Shown here in pieces: positions 18,651-32,904 of a stretch of 64,000 bases of DNA. Under the pieces are notes generated by a model, which ran no database searches, had not been told where the DNA came from, and worked only from the letters and a program-made list of their open reading frames with translations. Position 1 is the first letter of the stretch, and each line of letters starts with the position of its first letter. Source of the DNA: Trematomus loennbergii (lineage: Eukaryota > Chordata > Actinopteri > Perciformes > Nototheniidae); the NCBI GenBank assembly GCA_012861695.1, contig JAAOOA010000002.1, positions 37,155,244 through 37,219,243 on the forward strand. The letters run 5' to 3'. Made by a program: the position numbers and the translations under genes.

Positions 18651-21600
18651 GTGAGTTTCTGAAATGGAAATGTATATCCACTGACCTACATGCCCTTTAT
18701 AATCAGATTCCTTTTCCAAACAACTTGGACTCATCCCACACTTTTTGCTCCATGATGTTTATATGTGATAAGATCACGATTTTGTTTTACTATAACTGTC
18801 TTAGGTGAGATTTGACATGTAAAATGCTTTGTCAGTTTTAGATTTAGCTATGTTCAGCTATGTTTATCATCAAAATCACATTGCTGTTTAATGGAGCCTG
18901 TTCACAACTGTTGATAAGTTATACTCAACTATATTCTAGTAGAGATCAGAGATATCTGTGATATTTCTGATGATATGTGCTTACCTACACTTGGTCATTT
19001 TCGTTGTTTTATAAACACCTTTGTGTTTGCTTCACGTCATACTGCTTTGTTCAATGGATTTAAAGGTTCCAGACTAGTGATTTATTTAGGTTCGTAAGAT
19101 GTCTAGGTCAAATAATATTTTCTTTGTTCAAAGATTGCCTCGTTTGAAGTCCTTGTGTCAAAACAGTATGAATATTACGATTGAATTATTTTATCAGCCC
19201 ATGTTGAAATAAAAAGTTCCGAAGGCAGAATTAAAAAGGAACTTTGTGTTAACATACATCTACTCTATGATTTGACAATGAAAAATAAGACAAACATGGA
19301 TTTTGGGTAATATTAAACATGAATGAGTCATTTCAATCACTAAGCAGGCCATTTTTATGAAATTCTAACTTTTACTGTACTTCAGACCCACTTAATTGAG
19401 AACTCTAAAAAAAGATATTTCTGAATCCTTACAAGTTAGCGAACATAAGCTTGACATGCTGGCAAAATGGAAAAATCTGGACTTGTTGCCTGCTACTCTG
19501 ATTTGGACTCTGGAAATGTCTTAACTGTCACAATAATGTCAAACAATGGATTACACATCTTAATGAGATGTGAGTGGTCATTTCAATTTATCACAGAATT
19601 AATATTTTTTCTTACATGTCTCTTTCTAAACTGAAAACAGAAGTTAATTAAATAAAGTGGGATTGAGCATATCAATCATCTGGTCTCTTCAAGGTTCCAC
19701 GTATACCGCCAGAGCACATGTCATCATTCATTTTCAGCCAATTTGCCTGATGAATAAACAGCCCGTCAGTGTTTGAAACCCTTTTTGCATTTACATAAAT
19801 CTAATTTCATGTGAAATATTTCAAAACTCACCTTCACTCTCAGACAGCCTTCAGTCTTGATGTTGTGACTGGAACAAACAGGTCTGCTGAATGATAGCAA
19901 AGGAGACTAAAGTCAGTTTCCAGGCTTTACTTGACAGCTCGCATACATATTTAATACAATCTTAGACACACTTGTGATCTTATTCGCATGATTTACTAAA
20001 ACGGTCCCCTTCAATTTTGTGACTATGATGTATATTCGTAAAATGCCTGAAAAATTACTTTGATATAGCTTATGTTTCTGAAAGTCCGGTTAGGTAATAT
20101 CATTTTGTTTAGGGTGAGTTGTTTTGATAAGATTTAAGTTGTGTTGTTTTGGCTGAGCCTTTAAATTGCTCTGATTAGGGTATAATTTGGTTTGACATTT
20201 GTCTACACAAAAATTAATAAGGGCATTTTTTTTGTTTGAATGACACCAAGTAACAGATACTCAGAACTCTATTACCTTACCCTTTGAGACTTTTGTGGTT
20301 TGCTTCTTCTTCTAAAACTTCTGAGCTTGATATTTGTAGTTTGTTGCAATGATCTATATACCATTTTGAGCAGTGAGGGACATTTTTCCAACTTTCAGTT
20401 AAGAGGACAAAATGTAAAACAATAGAGAGCGGTCAAGAGAGAGTCAGGCCTGATGTGGAGGGGAGTTAAAGTGTGTCAGTTAACAGAAATGATACCACTC
20501 ATGAAAGCTAGCGCGAGGCTGTAATAGGTGGTAAAACTGACACCCACTGTATTTTCACTGCATCACTATGTGCAATATGGACACCAGCTGCTTTGGAAAT
20601 ATCACACAAAGTACATGTAGGAGGGGGGGGGGCGCGGGGTAAAGCTGTAGATCTGAATTTCAAACTGAGGTGATCAAAGGAAGACTACAAAAAAGCCAGA
20701 AGTCAGATTTGAGGATTGGTTCTCTTTTGTTTATACACTTCTGATGTAAAAAGAAAAAAAACAGTGAGCTTAGAAATTTGATTTCAAATGGTTATGAAGG
20801 ATTCATGCTATTTTTGGAACATACAGCACATCCAGATATTATTTTAATGAGTTTGCTGTCAGATTATCAACAACGCTGCCACAAGGCAATTACATTTACT
20901 GTTTTCAAGATAACAGACTTTAGCATCAGTGTTTGAATATATCCTGTTCCCTGTGTAACTGTCTATTAGTTTTGACTCCTGAACGTGCCTACATCCGTGT
21001 GTGGAATATTTATCAAGTTATGATAACAATTGTGGGCCATGAAAAACTAAAAGGGATAAAATGACTTTCTGGAATAGCTGATATGGTAATCATAGGATGG
21101 CTTCAACACTAATTGCCACAGTGGGTTGCTCATTGTCACTACAGTAGGTTTGCATCATGTAAAATAGTGTAGAAAATGTCTTCAATTTGTGCATTAAGAC
21201 TACTGGGGCTCCATATTCATCCTGGATTGCTTATATTACACGGCTGATTGACCATGACAGATCCTCTAGCTTTTAAATTATTTTGCTATGAGATGAAACT
21301 GACTTTTCGTCACGCTGTCCAATAAACTCCTACAGAGGTTTTCAGTCTTCTGATTCAACTTTGCATTACCGCTTCTGATAAATGAAAAGACATGTCCTCA
21401 ATCTCAAAGTCACCTCCAAGCTCTATGGTCAGTTTTGTAGATTGCATGCAATCCTGCACTTTAAGATTGGCTGGCTTTATTTGTAGTGCTTGTTTTGAGG
21501 TAGTGAGTGGCTGTAAGGCACAAACTGGTTGCAGACTTGACTGAGTATCAAATTGTCATTTCGAAAGTGACAAGGTGCTGATTTGCCCGCCTGGCACTGA

Positions 21601-23341
21601 GCGATTGGACATCACTGTTGACAAATGGGCAGTGGAACAAAACTGGCAGGATGCTAGGGAAGACAAAATGCCTTCAGCCAGATTCTTTTTTCTCTCTATC
21701 TGTTATCACAGCTGGACTACAGCTAGTTAAAATTCCTAAATGTACTGATAGTATAATCGTTTTGCTGCCAGCCGTTTCTTTGTCAAGCACACCTCTGGCA
21801 AATATTTATCCTCTGCTATTATTGTATTTTCAGTTTTTGTCACATTTACTGTAGTTTATAGGAAAAAGGACTGTGTTCCAGTTTTCTATTAAAATATTAT
21901 AAGATATATTGGTGTGTTTGCCTTTTAAAAAAACTACATTTATTGTATTTAATTGTTTATCCGTTTTAATTATGGAGCATGTCATGAAGTAGTGATTTAA
22001 AAAAAGAAAAGAACATGGCATCTTAAGAAAGTAGAGCAGGCCTGAGTGGGTCCCTGGATGTCATTACAAGACAGCAGTTGTAAGGGGATTAGAGCGGGAG
22101 GGATGAGATGCAGATTGCTGCAATCACTGCAGCATTTTCTGCATGTCATTCACAACCACTGAATCTACTGATAACCACTTCAACTTATCTTTATACGTTT
22201 TAACTATATTCATGATCAAAAACTTAAACTAAGGTGTAAATGCTGTAAAAATACACTACGTACAATGTTTTTTCAGTATAAGTATTGATTGACAAATATG
22301 GGTAATTTAAAAACTAAGGTTGTTTCAAGCTAATATCATACCACTATGACTATGAGTTTCTATAACATCCTCCATTTGGGTGCCAATACATTTTCTTTGC
22401 ATTGCTTGAGTCATCATAAGAGGAGAACATATTCTTCCTTATTCACCAAGCGTCTGATCAGTTTCTGAAGCTTACCCTGAATTTTCAAAACAAATACTGC
22501 AGACAGAACGTGGCCAGGTATCTGTCCCAGGAAACCCTCGCTGAATATATTTTGAAGACTCATCTTGCAGCGGTAATGCACTTCCCCTGTCACTCTGACT
22601 GTCTTTGCTCTCGCAAAAAAGCAATCTAATAAAAAAGGCAAGAAGGAAACACAGCTGCCTCTGAGTCCAAACCAATCCCAGCTATTGCTACAGATAAGAC
22701 TAAACTTATAATTGAAATAAAAGGGAGTCTGCAGTTTGAACATATGTAAAATATAAGCTGCTATTTTTGTGTATCAAACAAACAAGCCTTGTATGTGGTT
22801 TAATAGATTGTCAGGTGAGCATAGAACGAATAGGCATTTTCTTTTCTTCCAGAATTGGTATTGATGTTGTTAATAATGACTCTGACTGCTACTGCCACAA
22901 AGGATAGATTTTGATTGTATTTATGAATTAATGTTTGTAACTGGTTGTCATGTCACACATGTTATCTTGTCAATCAATAGATGGTACGCATCTAAGAAGC
23001 CCTTGCTTCAAATATTGCTTTAAATAAAGATCATTAGCTGCACCTGACCCAGAGCAGCTCAACCTAAACCTGTGAGCATGCAGTGGCAGAACAGCACACA
23101 CCTCCCATTAGGTGAGAGAAACCAATTACCTGTAGATATGACTTGGGGCCAAAAATATCATTGTCAGCCTGTCACAATGTGAGAAATGAGAATAAAAAGG
23201 GAATATTGACAAATCGCAGGGAACATGACGGAGTGTCTTTTATATTCTAGTTTCTTCCCAGCTCCCATAAGGACCTATCACCTCAGTAGTACATACAACC
23301 TGTTGATCACTGATTGTTTGTTTCCTCCTGTTTTAAAGCAG
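18651..23341 (+). other. Candidate intron 2, about 4.7 kb
   Basis: AT-rich with stops in all frames. It has a G-run near 20623-20632 and no recognised mobile element. No alternative exon with matching splice sites was found. It ends in the acceptor TTTCCTCCTGTTTTAAAGCAG. Confidence 0.4.
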
Positions 23342-23418
23342 TCACCCATGGAAAGAAAACGTCAGTTAGAAGAGATGCAGCTTCTTGTCCAAGAGCACCA
23401 CAGAAGGATGGAACCAAG
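23342..23418 (+). CDS. Candidate exon 3: charged helical segment, unnamed gene
   Basis: The most coding-like segment of the window. It is 77 bp between a pyrimidine-rich acceptor (CCTCCTGTTTTAAAGCAG, ending 23341) and the donor CCAAG|GTATTT (23419). It reads SPMERKRQLEEMQLL then VQEHHRRMEP, a strongly charged, probably alpha-helical or coiled-coil segment with basic ends. It enters in phase 0, matching exon 2, and leaves after two bases (AG) of a codon, matching exon 4. An ATG in good Kozak context (CACCCATGG, ATG at 23348) gives an alternative start. I do not recognise the protein family. Downstream lies a possible degenerate repeat (23490-23720). Confidence 0.5.
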
Positions 23419-26400
23419 GTATTTATTCTCAACCCCCACACATAAAAACAAAACAAGCTTTTTATAGATAAACCTACATTAGCTGACTTTCTTTGGGCCA
23501 CTTAGGGGCAGCAGAAAAGGGTTTGAAACAGCATTGAGTATTGATTTTCACCACGCTGCAAATGTAAGACCAATAATAACTCCTTTAAGCTCCATTTGTG
23601 TCTAATTTAACTTGTAAAGTAAATAAAGTCTGACTCTGATTGTTCCACAGTGTTGACCAGGTAGTAGCCAACCATGTCCGTTTGCTGTTTTGTGATGGGC
23701 AGTCAGTATAAAGTGAGTTTGAAAAGCTTTTTTAGCTCAAAAGTATATGTCAGATTGAATAAAAAACCAAGGGCTTGTCTCTAGTTTCACTATTTTTGCA
23801 ATGATGTTCAGCTATCATGCAGGATGGAAATCCATGGCAGGAGGGCAGAGATACCGATTTCTCTGCTGACAGTGGCTTCAATAGACCATAATGCAATACA
23901 GACACAAGATATGATGAGTTTGAGTAAGGGATATGACTCTTACTTTTCTTCACTGGAAAATGTGATCTCTTGCTCTCACTATGACTGTTGCTATCACTAT
24001 CACGATCACTCTCCCATCCAGCTGATGGGAACAAGTTCACAGGGACTGTCAATAGTTTGGAAAATGTTCAAAATCACTAACTGAAGTAGACAAGGCAAGT
24101 CAATTGAAAGTGGGTATAACCAGAAAAAGTAAATTTCAACTATTTATCACAATATAACACCTGCAAAGCACTGAACATCAAAGGATGATGATGTACAAGA
24201 GGATCTGTTCATGGTATTCCTTTTAAGATGGGAAAAGGAAAACGGGTCAGCAAGACTTCCATTTGATAAATCAGTTGCCATGGAGTCTATTAATTCAGTA
24301 TCCTGCTTAGTCTGACTTGCTCCCAATGATTTATTTTGTTCTATTTTACAAAATATACCTAGTAGCCATGGCTATCAAACTAAAAAAGCAGTCCCGAGCT
24401 CGAGCTGCACAGGAAGTGAAAGCTATAAAGTCAGGAGTCTGGGTGGCCTTGGTGAAAATCAAAAAGGCTTCCTACTCCCGCAGGCTCCATTTTATTACTG
24501 TCAGTATTTAAAATGTGCTATGCTGCAGTATGGAAAGAGGATGAATCCACAGCTGTGTAACAGTGTGTACAATCAGTGTAAGTAGTGATGATCTGCTCAG
24601 GTAACCATTTCATTTTCACAGGACATAAACTGATCGCAGCAGCTGAGACTGACAGCAGGATTTATATCCTGACACTGATATGTGCATCATTCTGTATCAG
24701 CTCCCAAATGGAACAGACGGATATGTGTCTGCAGCTGTGCAAATTCCACAAAAAGTGCACTTGTATTCTTGAAGAGAGGATAGTGCTCTCTTTCAAAGGC
24801 TGGATATTTTATGGTTCACATCTTTTGACACATGAGATGGAGCAGAGGGATAGGGGTCCCATGGACAGATGAGACATTGAGATGTATAAATGAAAATGCT
24901 GTGTCCATTTGTCTTGTCAGTAATGGACAGGACAACCAATCAATCGGTAATGACCCTCTCTCTTGTCTTAATAATGGTGTCGTATATAATGATGAAACTA
25001 ATGTAATGTCAGAAAGTATTGTGGCTCTTGTCTCAGATTGTGTCTGTTAATCAGAATGGGCTGCTTTTGAACCTCATCAGGTGAAGTGTTCTGGCTCAAT
25101 ACAGAGGCTTTAAACAATATTAATGAAAACCGGTATTTACTGTCTGTCTTGACTGTGTTAGTTATTGCAATATAAAATAGATAGTGTCATGATTCATGAG
25201 TTGCCACATGCAATTTATAACCAACAAATAATTACTATATTGACTTTCCAGAAAAACAATTGACACAGATGGAAATTAAGCAGATTAGCTTTCTCTCATT
25301 TTATTTTATTTTATTTTACGTTGTGTGCCACCAGGTCAGATTTCACAGAAAATCTGCTGGATGGAGAATCAACTGTTTAGCAAATGAATTGACTCAAAGC
25401 AAGGTTGTTTTGATATGTAGCATTACATGTTGCAATTAGAAGACAGGCCTTTGTATTCCTGTGCTTTTGCTTATTTAATCATGTGTCATTTCACAACACT
25501 GAATTTGGAATATGTGCAAAATTAGCTTAATTTTTGTATGGAATGCGTTTCAGATACAGTAAATGGGATTTGTCTTGTCTGACGAAACAGTGCAGTTCAT
25601 CAGGCTTATTGTTTTTTAAACACTTAATCCAAAAACTGCTGTGAAAGATGTGCTGAAAGCGACAACAACAAGAACCATGGTAATAGGAAATGGAGTCTTA
25701 ATTCAATTAAAAAAGCGCTAAGAAAGAATAATTTATTTCTTCTGTACAATTTAAGCCAAGTTCCCACAAGCAATTTCATAATGGTGGGAGTGTCTTGAAT
25801 TATCTTGGTAGGATATTTATTGCAGCATATTTGGGTAACATATCTCTGTTATCATGAGTATTGCATTTGGTTAATGATAACATATTAGATGTTAAACTCT
25901 CCTGGATATCAATGAGACATTATTCTTTGTCAAATTATTCTAAGAGCAGCACTAAGAATTAGGAAGAGGAATATGTAGAATTTTAAGTTGGAGAAGCTAA
26001 TATAATTATAATTTCCATCCATCTGCTGTTAGCTTTTACCAAGAACAGTAAAGCCACTCATCATGATTCATATTAACCATAGAGGTAAAGAAACTTCACT
26101 TGTTCAGGTAGTCATCTACATTTGCTAAATGCACTGTATTGCATTAAAGAGTACCTCCTCCTTTTTATAATAGGTTCTTGTAGAGTGGAGATCACTCCTC
26201 TCCACTGGCTCTAATAAATGCAAAAACTTATGGTGAATGACCAAAATAATGAGAGCTTTGGGGCAGGCGTATTTTCTCCTGCTCTAGCAGACGTCTAGAT
26301 GTTAAAGAAACCGTCTTTCTCTCAGTCTTGGCCAATGTCCTGTCACAGTGCATTTTTAGTTTTAGCAAACTGTCTGTTGGGGTTCGTCTGGCTTGGCTGA

Positions 26401-29400
26401 CGTGGTCTTTGTTCTGTGGACTGTTGTATCAAAACGAGCAGGGGGTAGAGTAATGCTGCTCCCTGAGAGGTGAGCCTTTAACCTCAGCACAATAAAGTGA
26501 GGCATCACAATTCAAAGGGCCGCCCTACAGTCTGTACACAGTAATCTGTTCAGTCATGCGTCACTGTCACCCACATTCTTTGTGCCATCACATTTCTGTC
26601 GTGTCGTAAATACTTCAATCACAGCATGTCTCCCCTCGAGGAATAGAACTTTCTTGAACCAAAGCAGAGAGCAGGGCAGTTTCACATTCCAGCCAACAGC
26701 TCATCCATCAGGTTGAGCAGTAATGGCACCTTCTGTGTCCTAAGAACAGTTTTCATAAGACACAGAGGACTTGACTTTGTGTTAACAACAGCAGTGTATC
26801 AAAAGGTGCCTGCGTTGCATGACATGTTCCTCCGTGTTTCTAAAAGTAATTTCAAATAAAGGACGATTTGGAATTTATTCTCTTTTATGAAGCTGCTGCT
26901 GACCATTGACCGTTTACAGATGGTCGAGCAAGGTTTGATGACACCCATTGGTTTTCACTTAAGGGGCCGCAGCATCTTGGTTCTGCAGCTAGGACCTGAA
27001 AAATAAGGATTGTGGGATATTGCCTTTCACACTCTGGAAACGTGCGCCATTATCTCTGATTGCAACAAAGGCTAGCTTTTCTGAAAACACCTTTCTTCTA
27101 CTTCCCTAACTAGCTAGATACTGCCAACCCAATTATAAATTGACCGCAGACTTCAGTAATTGTGAATACATATTAGAAGTAAATGTATGCTGACTGACTC
27201 AAGTTTGATGTAAGTAATGGCAACAACTGTAATGTAACTGGAATTCGGGAACATTGTCATAGGTAGTCCACCTATGACAATGTTACAGTTACATTACATT
27301 GTTGCGTGCAAGTAAAATGTACCTTGATATAAGTTGGAGCCTTGAATCACCACTGCACTATGCTTCAACTTTCTTATAAAACGTTATGCTCGACAGCGTC
27401 AATGCATTATCATTCGGCTCTCGTGTCAGAGCAATGCGCTACAGATTAATGGCTTTACATAACACCAAAAGGTCATCTCTGAGAAAGAACAAGCCAAAAC
27501 TGGATTATATAAAAAAAAAAAAGAAATATACAATTATTTGCATAGTCACACTAACCAAATAAAGGAAAAGTTCTCTGTTGCTTTTTCACTATTTGTCAAG
27601 ATGAGGGATGCATATGGTATTAATCGAGTGAAGAATAGCGTTATGGCCTTATATTTTATCAGCACAATCCGCTGTTCTGGCCTCATTATTTGGAGTGCTA
27701 AACAAAGATGTTGCCCCCATGTCACTGCGCAATTTAGGAAACATCAAACTTAGACAATATCTTCAGAGATGAGGAGGTCAGCAGAGAATTGTTTGTGTCT
27801 TTGTTTTGACTGTGCTTCATTGGGGTAACTTCCAAACAAAAAGAGAGTGGTTATCTCAAATTGAACATGTGACATATCAGCATAGTATCTCAACAATTAG
27901 ATGACCGCGTAAGATATGTCCAGCCACACTCTGGAAGGATTTTACCCGCGAATGTTGCTGCCTTGCATTATGCAAAAATAGTCAAACCAATCGGTGCACC
28001 ACATGGATGATGCTGCCTGCTGTTGTCATGGAAATCATTTCAGAGTGAATGGTATACGTCAACTAAACTATACTCCTTTATCTTTAATTTACCTGCCAGA
28101 AGAAAAGCTACTATGTATTTGACTAAATAAGGATTCTTTCTGTCTTCATGTATTACCCCATATTTGTTTACCCTGTTGTCCTTGGACATCGTATCCTTTT
28201 AGTCTTTCATTTGGAAGAGTAGTCAGATTAAAGGCCAGAGATCACCAGAGTGATTTAAGTACTTTACCCGAAATGACATGGGGATATTAGGCTTTAAAAG
28301 GGATTTTCATTATTTTCATGTAGTTCAAATACTCTGAATAACTAGTTTTTGTATAAAATACACTCCTAAACCAAAGATTTAAATAAGTGATGTTCCTATT
28401 TATCACAACAACATTGAGTTTACGTTTCAATTACAAAACCTTATATTTATCCACAAACCTAATAGAGTCTTTCCCATAGGCTAACAATTTATTTTATTAT
28501 CGTTTCTTGATAATCATGCATGGTCACAACTTAAGGGCCCATTTTCCCTCCCGCACAGCAGTTAAGTTCCTTTTCATTTTCTTGTGGGATTAAGTGGTTG
28601 GCGGCGTTATTTACATTACATATTCTGGACCACTGCGTCCATAACCTACATAACACATATTTTCCGTCTGAACTTTATTTTGGTCTATACTGGGCAAACA
28701 AAAGAGGATTTTGACTTCCCTTGTGGCCTTTTTGAGCAGATGCAAAAATGAAATTAATTAAAATAAGTAATCAGTACTTTTGTATAGAAAATGACTGATT
28801 GTTTGCATGTTTGCAATAGTTCTATATCTACAGAGACATCAGAAGAAGGAAATGTATTTACTGCTTCCCCCTCCCCGACTTGTTATGTACATTAAATCAG
28901 AGTATACTGGTCCTTAAACTAGTGTGAACAATGTGTACCTTTCATCATATATTCCCCAATGTCAACTAATTTATATTTTATATTTTTTCATTTGATGGTA
29001 AGAACAATCAAAAATGCTTTTATGTATTCAAATTCCCAAAACCATAACTGGTTCACGGACAGTATATACGTTTAAAAAGAAAGACAGCAGATGATATTAG
29101 TTGTGTTTCTTTGGACAAAATGTGATTAAAGAGGTTCCCCATGCCCTGTAAATATCCTCTCTGACTGATAGCGTGCACAGCAGACAGCAGCTTAGTAAGG
29201 CAAAGCCTCTTATTTTCCTGTGCATTGCTTTCTCTAGACTTGATAACCTGCATTAAAATTCATTAGTATGCTAACAACGTGAACATTTGCATAAATGAGT
29301 GTTATTCTTTTCATTTATGTTTGAACAGCAGTGCCTGTTGGAATGCAAAACCGTAAAAAGGATGCATCGCACCAAATATATGATTAAGGCTCACTGCTTT

Positions 29401-32400
29401 GTTATACAAATACTTGACAGGTAAACCAATGAGTCTGTGTGGTGGTATCATGTATTTCTCAGTATTGACAATAAACGGTTTACTGCAAACTTGCTAACGG
29501 TTGGTTAGTTTAGCAATAAATGAGAGTTTAATAAAACTAAAGCATTACATTTTCCAGTAAATCAAATTCAAAGTAGAGCTCTGTCTGACCTGCATACATT
29601 TTGAGTGTGGGTGTAATGTTGACAGACACTGCTGTTCCACAGCTGGTTGCAAAACCGAAACAAATGAGTAACTCAGAGTAGGAGAGAAGTAGCAAAATTG
29701 TGGAGGATGAGTTGTGCACTGCTTGACAAAACTAAACCATAAATTAATACATCGTTGTTACAATTGTTTGCCTTACTATTTCAGTTTTTAAACAAATCAT
29801 CAATAGGCAATTAGCTGTGTTCAAAGTACACAATTAATAGAAGAAAGCAGTACATTTTCTTCCAGCAGCTTGGCCTTGACCATAGACTGTATACACACAC
29901 CTGTCTTTGACTCAGCTCTGCACCCCTTACAAGAAGAGAAACAACTCGATATTCATTCCTTCAGATGAAAAGTTGCTGTAACCTTATCAAACCTCCTTTT
30001 AGGGCATTTATTTATTATTTATTCAGTAGTATCTCAGGGATCATCTGATATAGCTTGAACCCCATAACTTAAAATCCTTCTCTCCTTATCATATCTTAAC
30101 AAAAAAAACTGAAATGCAAACGAGTGGTTTCCTCTCGTTCCATTTAACATTCTAATATTATTTAGTGCCATTGACATCATTATATTGTCTGTTTTGGCTT
30201 CTTTTTGTGGAGATATTATATATAATATATATGTGTATTTATTTTAATTGAATAGCTGACAATGGACAATAACAGGAATTGTGTAAATAGAGAGAAGACT
30301 AACATGCTATTAAAAGTCCCTGGTTACTTCACATGTGCGACATGGCTTGGCAGATACACGACATGTGCCTTCGACAACCAGGCCACCAGGATGTCCTCTG
30401 CTTTTTTTCTTTTTAGCAGCCAATTATATTCTGGGACAGGACTTCACGACACAGTATGTTAGGGAGCAGTGAATGATGTCCTCTACTTCCAACACTGACA
30501 GATTACTGACACATACTGCAGTCCAGTGGAGATGGTATAAAAATAGCTTATGACATTTCTTGATACATTAATTGCTCCCACATTCAATAATTTCATTACA
30601 TGTATTAATGCAACAATATTCACCTAACAGCCCTTTTTGGGAATTTTCGTTCTATTATATAAAATAACCTGCAGCATAAAGATAGCTTTATTCAACAAGG
30701 CTGTTAGTATGGTGTCTTAGCTTGTTTACTTAAAGTGCTTCGAATGATTGACATGGTATATCCATGCTTGCTTAACCATCTCAAACACGCCCACTTCTGC
30801 TGCAGTAGCTTCTAAGCAAAGCTCTCACACGAGAATTGAAAATGCATATGCATATGTTTTGGACATCGGTTCTGTGAATAATGAGCGTGAACATCTTGTC
30901 TGCCTCTGTGCTTTTTGTTTATATATCAATTCCCACAGAGATAACTCTACTGCAAATAAATTAAATTCCATTATGTTATTAATAAAGACATTCTGCAGTG
31001 CGTATTGACCAACATTGAAGAGAGTGCTTCTCATTACTTTTGGTAATGGAACATCAGCACTAATTGAAACAAGTACTGCTGTTCACTTTGGGAGGGGCTG
31101 TTAATGTTATTTATTCGGAGCAAAGTGAAGGACACACCATCTTTGATTAGCTTTCATTATTCTAAAAGCTGAACTAGCGGTACCAAAGCTGAAGTTAATC
31201 CTGTGTAACTACTCACTCAAATTACTTTCTTTCACGCTAGGCAAATTGATCTGTAATTTTTTTCTCTCTGTTAATTATTCATTTTTTTATTTATGAAACA
31301 GTCTGGCTCCTGCTAATATTCATTTGCATTTATCATTAACATTTAGCTATTTATTTACTCATCTAGCTGACATTCTTTATTAAAAACTATTCATAGTGCA
31401 TTACATGGGTACAAACAAACAACAACAAAATGTGCTTATCTACTTCAAGTGCTACGGTTGGAATACAATAGGAGATACAGGCCTATAGCTTACTTGGACA
31501 TGGAGTGTCATTCATATTTAACTTTAGCAATAACTACCTGTATTAACTGTACCAGGTATTGTATTTTTGAAAGAATGCATTCTTTCAGCCACTTCTTGCC
31601 ATATGTCATTTAGTCAAGATTTCTTCTGAGCTTTTTCATTGGCTACCTGTAGACGCAGTATATAATGTAAATGTATTTCTACAAATTCTTGAGGTTGTTT
31701 GAGCAGCTGCTTATGTAAAACACAAAGGACCCTGCTGATGCAATAAGTATTTACTGAAGCACACAACCACTAACCAAACTTCCTCTCTGCTGGAAATGCA
31801 ATATGTAACAGTTGTCATTTCCAATTACTCAGACTGAGTGGGTGGCAGGTGATTGACCCTGTAAACATATTTTGTGTCTGGAGACGTGTGAAACCAGCCA
31901 AAAACAATGGTAATGGACAGCCTGTCTCCTCTGTCTCCGATGCTTCTGCAGCTTTTCTTAACTGATCCTGGTACAATGGGAAATATTTGTAATACTTAGA
32001 TGTTTTATTGTGTTAAAAGATAGCCTATCTTATATCTGAGATACAGGAAATCCCTCGTAAAACAGTAATAAGAGTAACATTGGTAAGTGTAAAAAATATT
32101 TGTGCAAGCAGACTTTAATAACATATGGGAAGGATGATTCAGGCTACCAAAATGTCTTTGGCAGTGATAAACAGAGTATGTCTGTTTTGGCTGTGAATCA
32201 CTAGGTTTTGTTAGGTTCTTTTAAAATTTAGAAATTGTTTTCATAGTGGCATTTCTGTCAGATGTAACCATCTAAAGTAACCTGTTTTAAAGGATGTCGC
32301 TTAATCGGACCTTGGAGTGGGCAATGGCCAAACTATCACAATACATTACCCTAATGTTCTGTAAATTATACATTTAAATGTATCAAATGTATATCATGTC

Positions 32401-32904
32401 TTTCTTTTTTATTTGGAACTTGCATACATACACAAATAACTACCTTATACTGCAATTACATATGAGCCTGCGTTAAGTCATAGCTGACAAAAACCATTTA
32501 AAATAAAGAACTATATTGTGCAAATATCAGATAATCAAGTAACCAGATTTCTTGCAACTTCACTCTCTTTCTCCTTGTCTGCCCAAATCTATTTACCTTG
32601 TGAGGCCACTGAATTATTCCAGATCACGTGAGAATATCCGCCTTGGTGGAAATGGTATTGCCAAATCATTACTGGTGGACTCATTTCTACTGTCACACGG
32701 TACCATCATACATCCAAGCCTTATTGCACCATGACATTTTTTAGTAGTACTTTATTTACTGAACTTTCTTTTAAATGTATTCTGCAAATGTGATGTGATG
32801 TTACATTTTATTTAAAATACTTTACAGAAGAAAATGTCCATTTAAGTTTGTCTCTTTCGTTCCATTTGATTTTCCTTTGTCTTGGCATACATATTTTTTC
32901 AAGT
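23419..32904 (+). other. First part of candidate giant intron (intron 3)
   Basis: No further exon could be supported. A long two-block inverted repeat sits at 27228-27298. A (TTTTA)n run lies at about 25298-25319. The part from about 26240 to 27020 is GC-balanced and stop-rich, so it may be an intronic regulatory element. A perfect 18 bp palindrome lies at 31569-31586. A degenerate repeat at 23490-23720 begins with a GGCCACTTAGGGGCAGCAG motif often seen in dispersed fish repeats. Confidence 0.35.
27228..27298. repeat. Two-block inverted repeat (potential cruciform)
   Basis: The inner arms 27250-27264 and 27270-27284 (AACATTGTCATAGGT and its complement) pair perfectly over 15 bp with a 5 nt loop. 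The outer arms 27228-27240 and 27286-27298 (TGTAATGTAACTG and its complement) pair perfectly over 13 bp. Between outer and inner arms there are 9 nt (GAATTCGGG) on the left and 1 nt on the right. It could be the collapsed core of a MITE or a recent fold-back duplication. Confidence 0.85.

Noticed and set aside
22414..22743. 109-codon minus-strand frame
   Set aside because: No recognisable domain or conserved-looking motif, and no exon borders.
23490..23720. Degenerate dispersed repeat
   Set aside because: Only one short motif (GGCCACTTAGGGGCAGCAG) is suggestive; no ends or body could be defined.
31569..31586. Perfect 18 bp palindrome GAAAGAATGCATTCTTTC
   Set aside because: Isolated, with no neighbouring motif or repeat; palindromes of this size can occur by chance in a 64 kb window.
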